Part shown: positions 6,842 through 15,338 of the stretch, in pieces
How the letters are laid out: each line of letters starts with the position of its first letter
How positions within the stretch are numbered: position 1 is the stretch's first letter
Assembly (NCBI GenBank): GCA_964640325.1
Contig: CAZXID010000023.1
Span: 1-30,181, forward strand
Reading direction: 5' to 3'
Length of the DNA: 30,181 bases
Source of the DNA: DAOQAU01 sp964640325
GTDB taxonomy: Bacteria; Cyanobacteriota; Vampirovibrionia; Gastranaerophilales; Gastranaerophilaceae
Notes under the pieces: model-generated
The model's database searches: none
What the model saw: only the letters and a program-made list of their open reading frames with translations
Told to the model about the DNA's origin: nothing
Program-made: the position numbers and the translations under genes

Positions 6842-7922
6842 ATGGAAATCGAATTAAAACAGCAATTTAATAATCTGAAGGCTCGTGTGCAAAAAGCACA
6901 AGACTGTCTTTGACCCTGAAAAATTAAAAAAAGAACTGTCAGAAATCGAAATTAAATTACAATTACCCGAAATCTGGGCTGATCAAAATAAAGCTTCTTT
7001 TTTAGGTGCTCAGGCAAGAGAAATTAAAGAAAACTTGGAGCTGATTTCGCGCTGGCAAAATATTCTTGATGATGCTGAAGTTGCAATAGAATTAGGCGAA
7101 GAAGAATTGGTTCAAGAAACCTTCGAAAGCCTTTCTAAACTTGAAAAAGAGCTTGATAAATATGACATCAGGCAAATGTTATCGGGAGAATATGATGACG
7201 CCGATGCAATTTTGTCGATAAATGCAGGTGCCGGTGGCACAGACGCTCAAGATTGGGCACAAATGCTTTTGAGAATGTATAGCCGTTGGGCAGAGTCTAA
7301 GGGTTGGAGAGTCGATTTACTCGATAAATCAGACGGTGAAGAAGCAGGAATTAAATCAGCTACTATAAAAATAAGCGGAAAATTTGCCTACGGCTATGCT
7401 AAAGCCGAAAAAGGGGTTCACAGACTTGTTAGAATTTCACCTTTTAACGCAAACGGAAAGCGTCAGACAAGTTTTGCTTCGTGTGAGGTTTCGCCTATAA
7501 TTGAAGATTTTGAGAAAAAAATAATTATTTCTCCCGATGAAATTGAATTTGAAACCATGCGCTCAGGCGGAGCCGGCGGTCAAAACGTCAATAAAGTCGA
7601 AACGGCTGTACGGATTTATCACAAACCTACAGGAATTGTGGTTAAGTGTCAGCAGGAGCGCTCCCAGCTCCAAAACAGAGAAAATGCCATGCAGGTTCTG
7701 GCCTCAAAACTTCTTGCCCTAAAGCAGGCAGAGCATGAAAAAAAACTTGCTGAACTAAAAGGTCAAAATTTTGACATAAATTTCGGTTCGCAAATTCGCT
7801 CTTACGTTTTTCACCCTTACAAAATGGTAAAAGACCACAGAACGAATTTTGAAGCAGGGAATGTTGATGCGGTAATGGACGGTGATTTAGACGGCTTCAT
7901 TGAGACGTTTTTGAAAAGCTAG
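6842..7922 (+). CDS. prfB: Peptide chain release factor 2, +1 programmed frameshift
   Basis: RF2 recognises UAA and UGA stops. The gene starts at ATG 6842 (AAAGG seven bases upstream), reads 23 codons to CTT, meets an in-frame TGA at 6911-6913, and continues in the +1 frame from GAC at 6912, giving about 359 residues. The RF2 anticodon-like tripeptide SPF is at about 199-201 and the GGQ hydrolysis motif at 245-247, both in family positions. The N-terminal helical domain precedes them. A GTG at 6885 in the downstream frame would give an intact reading frame but would lose the usual N-terminus and is rejected. The TAG stop overlaps the stop of the convergent dehydrogenase gene. Confidence 0.95.
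6908..6914 (+). promoter_or_regulatory. prfB autoregulatory +1 frameshift site
   Basis: CTT TGA C is the classical slip site: when RF2 is scarce the ribosome shifts from CUU to UUU and reads GAC. The G-rich, Shine-Dalgarno-like stimulator three bases upstream in E. coli is not visible here (the preceding bases are CACAAGACTGT). Confidence 0.93.
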
Positions 7923-8740
7923 ATTGTATTTAATTTTTTCTCAAAACTTTTTCTAACTAAAAAATTTATCCAATTCTGCGGCAGGTGCGACAAAAGTTGC
8001 GCAAAGAAGGCATCTTTACCTATTGTATAAGAGGCTTTGGGGTTTTTTGATTCGCCTATTTTTACAATAATTTCGGCGACTTTTTGGGCGTCTAAGCCTT
8101 TATTATTATTTTTTTGAGCATTTTTTGCCAAAAATTCAAATTCCCTATGATATTTTTCATTTCCTTTCAAAGTCTCTTGATTGTTTTTAATTGATTTGTC
8201 CCACAGTGGAGTTTTAATTACACCCGGCTTTATTGAAATCACTTTTATATCGTGCCCGCATTCTATCTGCATCGAGTTAAATAAAATATCAAGCGCTCTT
8301 TTTGAGGCGCAGTAGGGAGCAATAAAGGGAAATATCCCAAAACTTGCCATTGAGCTTATGTTAATAATCCTTGCGCCTTGTAATTTTTCAAAAAGTCCTT
8401 GGCTAAATTCAAGATGGGAAAAGGTGTTTACCTCAAATTGTTCTTTGATTTTTTCTATACTCAAGCATTCCATGGCACCTGCCACAACGTATCCGGCTGC
8501 ATTTATTAAAACATCGATTTTATCTGTTTTTTCGCAGATAAATTTTGCCGCTGTAACAACAGTTTCTTTTTTGGACATGTCGATATAAAAAGGGATTATA
8601 TTTTGCGAAATTTTTTCCAATTCTGTTTTAAAATCTTCATTTCTGTATCCCGCAAAAACAAGGCAGCCCCTACTTGTATACTCTTTTACGAGTAAATGCC
8701 CTAATCCTGATGTCGCTCCTGTAATTACTATTGTTTTCAA
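7919..8740 (-). CDS. Short-chain dehydrogenase/reductase
   Basis: This 273-residue classical SDR has a Rossmann fold with the cofactor motif TGATSGLG (7-14), the structural NAAG motif, the catalytic serine in NISSMAS, and YCASK as the YxxxK pair, followed by IKPGVIKTPLWDKS as in classical SDRs of the retinol/steroid-dehydrogenase type. It should use NAD(P)H to reduce or oxidise an alcohol/ketone; the substrate is unknown. The only start that gives the usual SDR N-terminus (MKTIVITG) is TTG at 8740, without a clear ribosome binding site and just downstream of a heptamer array. It is the last gene of the pilus operon by position, but an SDR has no obvious pilus role, so the link is probably read-through. 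Its stop shares CTAG with prfB. Confidence 0.88.
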   Translation of the reverse strand: MKTIVITGATSGLGHLLVKEYTSRGCLVFAGYRNEDFKTELEKISQNIIPFYIDMSKKETVVTAAKFICEKTDKIDVLINAAGYVVAGAMECLSIEKIKEQFEVNTFSHLEFSQGLFEKLQGARIINISSMASFGIFPFIAPYCASKRALDILFNSMQIECGHDIKVISIKPGVIKTPLWDKSIKNNQETLKGNEKYHREFEFLAKNAQKNNNKGLDAQKVAEIIVKIGESKNPKASYTIGKDAFFAQLLSHLPQNWINFLVRKSFEKKLNTI

Positions 8741-8744
8741 TTCT

Positions 8745-8779
8745 ATTTACCATTTACCATTTTCGTTTACCGCTTACTC
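8745..8779 (-). repeat. Degenerate heptamer array between two operon genes
   Basis: Given on the plus strand: ATTTACC 8745-8751, ATTTACC 8752-8758, ATTTTCG 8759-8765, TTTACCG 8766-8772, CTTACTC 8773-8779. On the minus strand this is a GGTAAAT-type heptamer, close to the AGTAAAT arrays elsewhere in the window. It contains the stop codon of the 97-aa gene and fills the spacer before the dehydrogenase. Confidence 0.6.
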
Positions 8780-9067
8780 GTCTTCTGAAGTGGGTCTTAA
8801 AAGGACAATAGAGCTTAAGTTAATTTGAAGAAAATTATGATATTCGGTCCTTCTGTTAGGTAAAAAACGGTAGGAAATTTCACAATCTTTTATTGCCACA
8901 AAGCGTTTTCCGCTGTTTAAAATGTCAGAAAGAATACGGTTTTTCTTGCCGGTCTTTGGCATGAAAACATAGCCTTTGATTTCATAGTCTTGGGTTATTA
9001 CCAAAACTCTTTCGGACCATACGCCCGAAACAAAATCATTATCATTTGTATAATTCCTTGATTTCAT
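8774..9067 (-). CDS. 97-aa protein of the pilus operon, unknown
   Basis: ATG 9067 has a strong GGAGG (9080-9076) seven bases upstream; a TTG six bases earlier is too close to it. The sequence has alternating beta-like stretches: RVLVITQDYEIKGYVFMP, RILSDILNSGKRFVAIKDCEI, FLQINLSSIVLLRP. It looks like a small soluble beta-rich protein, perhaps of the DUF6812 type (I recall that family's RLSDxLN pattern only loosely). It starts 14 bases after pilC, so it is co-transcribed with the pilus genes and may be an accessory or regulatory factor. No export signal or catalytic motif is visible. The function is open. Confidence 0.75.
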   Translation of the reverse strand: MKSRNYTNDNDFVSGVWSERVLVITQDYEIKGYVFMPKTGKKNRILSDILNSGKRFVAIKDCEISYRFLPNRRTEYHNFLQINLSSIVLLRPTSEDE

Positions 9068-9081
9068 TACCAATCCTCCGG

Positions 9082-10293
9082 TTAATCTGTCATGTAAGAG
9101 CTGAATAGCGGCAAGTAAAGTGCAAGTGCCAAAACAAGAACTATACTTCCTATAACAATAAGCATAAGCGGCTCTACCATTTTTGTCATTAAATCAATGA
9201 TGGCATCTAATTTTTTATCAATAAATGCTGTCGCTTGCAAAAGCATTTCTCCCAAGCGGCCGGATTGTTCACCGGTTGCAATCATAAATAAAATCATTTT
9301 TGGCATTACTTGAGTAGATCTCAGGGCAAGCGATAAGTGTTGCCCCTGCTGAACTTTTGTGGTTGCCTGTGAAATTTTCCCTTGCAGTGTATAATTGCTC
9401 AATGTTAAATTTGACAAGTAAAGACAGTCTACAATCGGAACGCCCGCATCATAAGCTACCTGCATTACCGCAATAAAGTTTGAAAAGTTTGAAAATTGTA
9501 TTAAATCACAAAGGACGGGAACTTTTAAAACAAATTCATCAATTTTTCTTTTGCTGGGCTCCCAATTCATCAGGAACGTAGCCCCGAAGATTACCGTCCC
9601 AAAAATTATCGGAATTAAAATCCAATAAGTTTTTAAAAATTCTCCTATGGACATTAAAAATGCTGTTATCCAAGGTAAAGGCTTACCTTGATTGTCAAAC
9701 ATATCTTTAAATGCAGGGAATACAAACACAAGCATTACGGTTACGACAACCATTGCCAACAAAATTACAAAAGCAGGATACATAAGTGTTCCAACAACTT
9801 TAGATTTTATTGCCGCTTCCTTTTTTAGTAATTCCAATAGTCTGTCTAGAGTTTTTTCCAATTCTCCGGAATCTTCCCCTGCTCGAACAAGACCTATGTA
9901 AATTTGTCCGAAAATTTTGGGATATTTTGCAATGGTATCGGCAAAAGTAGATCCTGCCATAATTTGTCTTCTCAATTCTTTTGCCACAAGTCTTATTTTT
10001 AATTTTGCGGCATCGTTTTCCATGAAAACGAGCGATTCAATAACCGGGATCCCTGATTGAGTCAGTATTTGGAAAGTCGATGTAAAATCTATTTTGTCTT
10101 GCAATCCCAAAGATTGAATTTTTTTCGCTTCGACTTTTGCAGCTGTTTTCCCTTGAGTTTCTTCATAAACTTTTGTCGGCAGTAGGTTTAATTTTCTTAT
10201 ATTTTCGCGCGCTTCTTTGATGTTAGAGGCTTCAATTTTACCTTTAACAACATCTTTATTATTTTTTAGTGCTACGTAATTAAATACCGCCAT
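9082..10293 (-). CDS. pilC: Type IV pilus/type II secretion inner-membrane platform protein PilC/GspF
   Basis: This 403-residue protein opens with MAVFNYVALKNNKDVVKGKI, the standard PilC/GspF start, and has two T2SSF cytoplasmic domains (about 70-190 and 270-395). Three hydrophobic segments are clear: VGTLMYPAFVILLAMVVV, the region WILIPIIFGTVIFGATFL, and LMLIVIGSIVLVLALALYL near the C-terminus. It is the membrane platform on which the PilB ATPase works. CGAGGAAAT precedes the ATG. It follows pilB by 11 bases. Length and topology are normal for the family. Confidence 0.93.
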   Translation of the reverse strand: MAVFNYVALKNNKDVVKGKIEASNIKEARENIRKLNLLPTKVYEETQGKTAAKVEAKKIQSLGLQDKIDFTSTFQILTQSGIPVIESLVFMENDAAKLKIRLVAKELRRQIMAGSTFADTIAKYPKIFGQIYIGLVRAGEDSGELEKTLDRLLELLKKEAAIKSKVVGTLMYPAFVILLAMVVVTVMLVFVFPAFKDMFDNQGKPLPWITAFLMSIGEFLKTYWILIPIIFGTVIFGATFLMNWEPSKRKIDEFVLKVPVLCDLIQFSNFSNFIAVMQVAYDAGVPIVDCLYLSNLTLSNYTLQGKISQATTKVQQGQHLSLALRSTQVMPKMILFMIATGEQSGRLGEMLLQATAFIDKKLDAIIDLMTKMVEPLMLIVIGSIVLVLALALYLPLFSSYMTD

Positions 10294-10304
10294 TTATTTC
10301 CTCG

Positions 10305-12386
10305 TTAATCATTGACTAAGCCTAAAACTCTGACAAATTCATCAATTGTTGTCATACCGTTTATAATATGGCTTAAACAAGCTTGGTTAAGAGTTTTCAT
10401 CCCGCATGCTATTGCCGCTTCTTCTATTTCTATATCATGTGCGCCTGTTGCAATAAGTTTTCTGATTTCTTTTGATATGGGCATAATTTCGTATACCCCC
10501 AATCTTCCTTTGTATCCCATATAATCGCAACTGCTGCATCCGATTGATCTGTAAACTTTTGTTTTTGTAAATCTTTCAATTTCTCCCGGGTCAAGTATTA
10601 TTTTTGAAGCTTCTTCTTTTGTCGGGAAATAACTGTCTTTACAGTCATCACAGAGTTTTCTTACAAGTCTTTGTGCTATAACTCCCGATAGTGTGGAAGA
10701 AACAAGATAGTCTTTTGCCCCCATTTCTACAAGTCTTGTTACGGTTGCGGCTGCCGAATTTGTGTGAACCGTGCTTAATACAAGGTGGCCCGTAAGAGCT
10801 GCAGATATAGCAACTTCAAGGGTTTCATAGTCTCTTATTTCACCTACCAGAATAATATCAGGATCTTGTCTTAAAATAGCTCTCATGCAAGATGCAAAAG
10901 TAATTCCGGCTTTTGCATTCACCTGAGATTGGTTCAGGCCCTCCAGTTTTATTTCCACAGGATCTTCAATCGTTGTAATATTAACATCTTCATCGTTTAA
11001 GCTCTTTAGAACTGAATAAAGAGTGGTCGTTTTACCTGAACCGGTAGGTCCGGAAGTTAAAATAATTCCATTTGGGCAGCTGGTCATTTTTTTAATTTTT
11101 TCTATGTCTTCCGGCATGCCTCCGATAAGATTTATTTCTTTGTCTGTGGAATTTAAGCTAACTGCAGGTGCAAGTACCCTGATACAAACCTTTTCTTTGC
11201 CGCCTACAGGCAAGGTGTTTATCCTGAAATCGTAAGAACTGTTTTTATATTTGATTGAGAAAGTTCCGTCTTGAGGTCTTCGTCTTTCGGCTATGTTCAT
11301 TCTTGAAATAACCTTAAAGCGTGTTATAACAGACATTTCTACTTTGGGCGGGACTTCTATAATTTGTCTTAAAATTCCGTCTTTTCTGTATCTTACAACA
11401 TATTGATTTAATCTCGGCTCTATGTGTATGTCACTGACTTTATTATCAATGGCATCTGTGATTATTTTATTTACAAATTTTACGACTGTGCCGGAGGTAT
11501 CTTGCAGTTCTCTTTCAACTTGATCGGCAAGACTTTCTTCCTCATTAAACTCAAGATTTTCTTCTTCGATTTCTTTTATGATTTTATTGGTTTCTTTTTT
11601 TGTGGCGCTGTATTCGGTTTCAACAAAACTTTGAAACTCAAAGTGTGTAATAAGCATAGCTCTTGGTTTTAATCCGGTCAAAAAGACTATATCTTTTAAG
11701 ACTTTTTTATTATCGGGTTTTACCATTCCCACCACAAGTGTTGTTCCATCAGAAGATATGGGGATTACTTTATTTGCCCTGACAAAGTCTTCAGGGAGCA
11801 TGTTTATTACTTTTTCCTGAACTTTTAGTTGATCTGAATCAACCATATCATAGCCTTGTTGGTCTTTAAGAGTTTCTTTAAGTTGTCCTAAAGTTATGAA
11901 ACCCAGTTTGAACAGCGCTGAGCCTAAAGGCATTTTTAATCTTTTGCTTTCTTCAAGGGCAGTTTGAAGCTGCTCTTGATTTATGTAGCCTTTTTCTATA
12001 AGTATTTCACCTATTCTTTTCTTCGGCACTTCGCCTGTGATTGATACTGCTCCATTTGTTGTATTATTTTGATTTTGTTGCTCTTGTTGTTTAATTTTAG
12101 CTTCTTCCATAAGCTTTTTGATTCCGCTGTCATCACCGTATACGTATTTTAAAAGAGCATCCAATTCGGCTTCTGATATTTGAATAAATTTTAGCTCCTT
12201 AATGCCGGCATTGTTAACAATACGGGTAACATCATTTTTATCGGCAAGAGGGTTTGTAACAACATAAACACAGTTATCTTTAATATTTATTGGTACAAAC
12301 TGTGCGTCTTCAAGGCTTGTTCTATTAAATTTTGCCAATATTTCTTTATTTATATTATCTTTTATTTTTGCTAATACATTATCCAT
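10305..12386 (-). CDS. pilB: Type IV pilus/type II secretion assembly ATPase PilB/GspE
   Basis: This 693-residue ATPase drives pilin (or pseudopilin) polymerisation at the inner membrane. A short N-terminal domain and a Gln/Asn-rich linker (about 100-115) precede an MshEN-type domain (KKRIGEILIEKGYINQEQL, about 125-260), which in related PilB proteins binds cyclic-di-GMP. The core has Walker A GPTGSGKTTTL, the Walker B-type ILVGEIRDYETLEVA, the His box STVHTNSA, and the paired zinc cysteines CDDC and CSSC. This full set indicates an extension ATPase rather than a PilT retraction ATPase. The ATG directly abuts the secretin stop (TAGATG), so translation is likely coupled. Confidence 0.95.
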   Translation of the reverse strand: MDNVLAKIKDNINKEILAKFNRTSLEDAQFVPINIKDNCVYVVTNPLADKNDVTRIVNNAGIKELKFIQISEAELDALLKYVYGDDSGIKKLMEEAKIKQQEQQNQNNTTNGAVSITGEVPKKRIGEILIEKGYINQEQLQTALEESKRLKMPLGSALFKLGFITLGQLKETLKDQQGYDMVDSDQLKVQEKVINMLPEDFVRANKVIPISSDGTTLVVGMVKPDNKKVLKDIVFLTGLKPRAMLITHFEFQSFVETEYSATKKETNKIIKEIEEENLEFNEEESLADQVERELQDTSGTVVKFVNKIITDAIDNKVSDIHIEPRLNQYVVRYRKDGILRQIIEVPPKVEMSVITRFKVISRMNIAERRRPQDGTFSIKYKNSSYDFRINTLPVGGKEKVCIRVLAPAVSLNSTDKEINLIGGMPEDIEKIKKMTSCPNGIILTSGPTGSGKTTTLYSVLKSLNDEDVNITTIEDPVEIKLEGLNQSQVNAKAGITFASCMRAILRQDPDIILVGEIRDYETLEVAISAALTGHLVLSTVHTNSAAATVTRLVEMGAKDYLVSSTLSGVIAQRLVRKLCDDCKDSYFPTKEEASKIILDPGEIERFTKTKVYRSIGCSSCDYMGYKGRLGVYEIMPISKEIRKLIATGAHDIEIEEAAIACGMKTLNQACLSHIINGMTTIDEFVRVLGLVND

Positions 12387-14180
12387 CTACAGTGTCGTAC
12401 TCTCATTTTGAACTAATTCTTCGTTGTCTTTTATTATTTTGGGCGTAATCATTATTACAAGTTCTTGTTTTGATTTTGACGTATTGGTGTTGCGGAAGAA
12501 AAATCCGACGCCGGGCAAATCCCCTAAAACAGGAATTTTTGAAACACTTTTTTGTTCATCTTCTCGTATCATACCTGCAAGAACAAGCGTTTCGCCGTCT
12601 TTTATTCTTATATTTTTCAAATCAAGATTTCTTCTCTGAAGCAAAGTAACGGCCAAATCTTTTATAGTCGGATCATCCGCATTTGGGGTGTATATCTTTT
12701 CTTTAACGGTAGAATATTCGGGTTTTATATTTAACGTTACATAACCATCAGGGCTAATAAAGGGGATCATTTCTACTTTTATGCCTTCATCAGAGCCTAT
12801 TTCGTAAGTCTTTTGCACGGCACCTGCCATTCCGCCGCTGTTTGCAAGAACTTCGGATTTAACCGTTTTAACATAATCAGCGGTCAAATCAACAGTTGAT
12901 GTTTGTCCGTTTGTAATCATTATTCTTGGATTTGCAAGAACTCTTCCCTTTTGGTTTTGTATCAAATAGTTAATTGAATAAACCAAAGAAGGCGCTCCTG
13001 CATACTGAACTAATTTTTGAACAACATCATCGGGCGGATCTTTCATAGGATCTGTGACCAAATATTCATCATTTCTGAAAAACATAGGATAATAAGGATT
13101 TGTCTTTGTTGTTCCGTCAAAATTCGCGGAGAAATTTTTGCTCAAATACTGCCACGTGTTGCTGAAATCTCTCATCCCCGATTCGTTTAATTCAATGATA
13201 GAAATTTCTAAATACGCTTGAGGCTGTCTAACATCGTTTTGGGCAATGAATTCTTTTATCATTTCAAGCTGGCGCTGTGAACCCCCTTTAACTGAAATAG
13301 TTCCTCTTTGGGGAAAATAAGAAATAATCATGCTTTTGGCATTAAAGGAAGATATATTCCCGGCAGAAATTTTATTATTATATTCGCAAGCAATAACGTT
13401 TTCGCCCAGGGCAAGACCTTCGGAGGCCTCTGCTGCTCCGCCTGTGGATGTACCTCCGGCACCTGAGGGCGGGAATAATATTGTGCATAAGAGCGCTGCC
13501 ATTTCTTTTGGGGTTGTGTGATTTACGGAAAAGATTTCAGAAGAAGGCTTTATGTCAAATTTATCAATTATTTTTTGAGCCATTTTAACATCATTATCTG
13601 TACCGAAGATTAAAATCTCGTTAGCCGCAGGGTTTGTTATTGCAATTTGTGAATTTGAAAGTCCCGGTTTGTTGATTGAGAAAATATTTTTATTCATAAA
13701 TTCTGCCAAAAGCGAGGCTTCTACATACTTAACAGGAATTGCAACCATTTCTTGTTTTGAAAGGTTTAGTGATTGTGCCGCACTTGCTGACGCTACTACC
13801 ATAGTGTTTTTGTCTATATAGTAAGTTAAATCACTGATTTGCATAACCAGTTTAAAAGCATCATTTAATGGCATATTAACTAAGTCTAAAGTTACTTTTC
13901 CGTCAACGGAATTGTGGAAAACAATGTTTAAGCCGGCTTTGTCGGCAAACATTCTTAAAACCTGTTTTACGTCAGAATCTCTCAGGCTTAAATTTATTTT
14001 AGGATTACTTTTTGTTATTGAAATTTCGCCTTCAAGCTTAAGCACTGTGGGCACAGGGTCTTTTTCAGCCATTTTGTTTGCTCTCAATTGAATCCCGTCT
14101 ATACAAAACCCGATTGGTGCCAGATACATCATTAAAAATGAGCTAATCATAAAACATGATAAAATTTTTGTAATTTTCAT
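12387..14180 (-). CDS. pilQ: Type IV pilus/type II secretion secretin (PilQ/GspD family)
   Basis: This 597-residue outer-membrane secretin begins with an apparent signal peptide (KITKILSCFMISSFLMMYLAP). An STN/N0-type domain follows (INLSLRDSDVKQVLRMFADK to about residue 130), then N-domains of the NolW/secretin_N type (about 140-310) with a Gly/Ser/Thr-rich loop near 250. The C-terminal secretin pore domain holds VLANPRIMITNGQ and the signature VPVLGDLPGVGFFF-like KIPVLGDLPGVGFFF, ending IMITPKII. It should form the multimeric channel for the pilus or secreted pseudopilus. GGAG lies before the ATG. The presence of a secretin supports a cell with an outer membrane. There is no AMIN domain. 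Confidence 0.93.
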   Translation of the reverse strand: MKITKILSCFMISSFLMMYLAPIGFCIDGIQLRANKMAEKDPVPTVLKLEGEISITKSNPKINLSLRDSDVKQVLRMFADKAGLNIVFHNSVDGKVTLDLVNMPLNDAFKLVMQISDLTYYIDKNTMVVASASAAQSLNLSKQEMVAIPVKYVEASLLAEFMNKNIFSINKPGLSNSQIAITNPAANEILIFGTDNDVKMAQKIIDKFDIKPSSEIFSVNHTTPKEMAALLCTILFPPSGAGGTSTGGAAEASEGLALGENVIACEYNNKISAGNISSFNAKSMIISYFPQRGTISVKGGSQRQLEMIKEFIAQNDVRQPQAYLEISIIELNESGMRDFSNTWQYLSKNFSANFDGTTKTNPYYPMFFRNDEYLVTDPMKDPPDDVVQKLVQYAGAPSLVYSINYLIQNQKGRVLANPRIMITNGQTSTVDLTADYVKTVKSEVLANSGGMAGAVQKTYEIGSDEGIKVEMIPFISPDGYVTLNIKPEYSTVKEKIYTPNADDPTIKDLAVTLLQRRNLDLKNIRIKDGETLVLAGMIREDEQKSVSKIPVLGDLPGVGFFFRNTNTSKSKQELVIMITPKIIKDNEELVQNESTTL

Positions 14181-14197
14181 TTATTATTCTCCGCTAA

Positions 14198-15121
14198 TTA
14201 TTTTTTCTTTTTTTTAACTTTTATTGAAACATCATTTCCGGCAAATTTCTTTTCCAGATTTGCAATGGTGTTGTAATTAATTTCGCTTTGTACAAGAAGT
14301 TGTCCTACGCCTGCTTTGTAAATATTTTGTCCGAGTTGTACAACAACTTGATCTTTTGAAATTACTAAGACTTTGTAATTGTTTATAACATCACCTTTTT
14401 TAACAAGATAATCGTTTCCGCCTATGTTAATTATTGCCGACGGATTGTATTTATCATATAAAATACCTGAAATTGTAGTGCCCATTACTTTGTCCGCATC
14501 AGAACCTGTCCCTAATTGGTCTGGAGGGTTTATAAGAGTGAATTTTGGCGCGGATAACATTGAAAGTTCTCCTGAGGGAACAAAAGGATTTTGTCTTCCG
14601 GATTCGGAAACCTGTATCAAAACTCTTTTATCAACGTTAAGTAACTTGCCTGCATTTTTTTTGGACACGATTTCCACATCGTCATTATTTGTTACCGGTG
14701 CGTTAGCTTGCGGCACGGGAACTTGAACTCTGGTGGGGTGTTGTTGTGAGTTATCGGGGGCCTTTTCGCCTTTTAGTGCAAGAGTTTTAGAATAAATGTC
14801 TTCTGTATCTTGTTGTATTTGTTCATCTGAGTCTGATTTTTCAAGGCTTTGAAGCCCTTTTTGTTGTGCTTCTGCAAGAAGGGCTTCGGATGCCGAGGTA
14901 TCAACACTTTGGACGTTATTTGAGTACTGTGTAAACACGGCATATCCAATGGCACAGACCAGTAAAATTCCAACGAAAACAAGAGCTATGCCCTCATTAC
15001 GGTTTTTCACCAGGACAAAGCCTTTTTTTTCTTCGGCAGAATTATCAACGCTTTCCACGTTTTTGATTCCGACTTCGGAATATCTTATATTCTCTTCTTC
15101 ATTATCCAATCCGCTAACCAT
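14198..15121 (-). CDS. PilP/GspC-like bitopic pilus assembly protein
   Basis: This 307-residue protein is the first gene of the pilus operon. I start it at ATG 15121, preceded by AGGGTGGG; a further 12 codons upstream are open but lack a site. A charged cytoplasmic N-terminus is followed by one membrane segment (IALVFVGILLVCAIGYAVF, about 44-62), an Asp/Ser/Gln-rich linker, and a C-terminal domain with GTTISGILYDKYNPSAIINIGGNDYLVKKGDVINNYKV. That last pattern resembles the periplasmic HR/PilP domain that docks to the secretin N0 domain. It ends in a run of lysines (KVKKKKK). It may combine roles of PilO and PilP. Family placement is by pattern and gene order, not by a strong motif. Confidence 0.7.
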   Translation of the reverse strand: MVSGLDNEEENIRYSEVGIKNVESVDNSAEEKKGFVLVKNRNEGIALVFVGILLVCAIGYAVFTQYSNNVQSVDTSASEALLAEAQQKGLQSLEKSDSDEQIQQDTEDIYSKTLALKGEKAPDNSQQHPTRVQVPVPQANAPVTNNDDVEIVSKKNAGKLLNVDKRVLIQVSESGRQNPFVPSGELSMLSAPKFTLINPPDQLGTGSDADKVMGTTISGILYDKYNPSAIINIGGNDYLVKKGDVINNYKVLVISKDQVVVQLGQNIYKAGVGQLLVQSEINYNTIANLEKKFAGNDVSIKVKKKKK

Positions 15122-15325
15122 TTCCCACCCTGATAAAGTAAATACAGCTTTAATCAATTTTATAATTGACTCAGGTATAAAGTATCCCTTATTCGATGTA
15201 TTTTATTCAAATTATACAACCAAAATAAAGCACTATATACCCTATGACATTTTAACATTATTATTATTTTCTGTAAAAGATATTAACTTTGTTAACAAAG
15301 CATTTATTTTCATAAACAATAATTG

Positions 15326-15331
15326 TACAAT
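15326..15331 (+). promoter_or_regulatory. -10 box placed for a leaderless transcript of the U32 gene
   Basis: TACAAT ends seven bases before the ATG at 15339, so initiation would fall on or next to the start codon. No ribosome binding site precedes the ATG. The -35 region is poor. Confidence 0.35.
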
Positions 15332-15338
15332 AAATATT

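Noticed and set aside
6885..6911. GTG start giving an intact prfB frame without frameshift
   Set aside because: ATG 6842 with a ribosome binding site plus CTT TGA C is the classical RF2 arrangement, and the first 23 codons give the expected N-terminus.
14949..15338. N-terminal extension of the U32 gene to 14949
   Set aside because: These 130 codons run antisense through the PilP/GspC-like gene, lack U32 sequence, and the family N-terminus begins at 15339.
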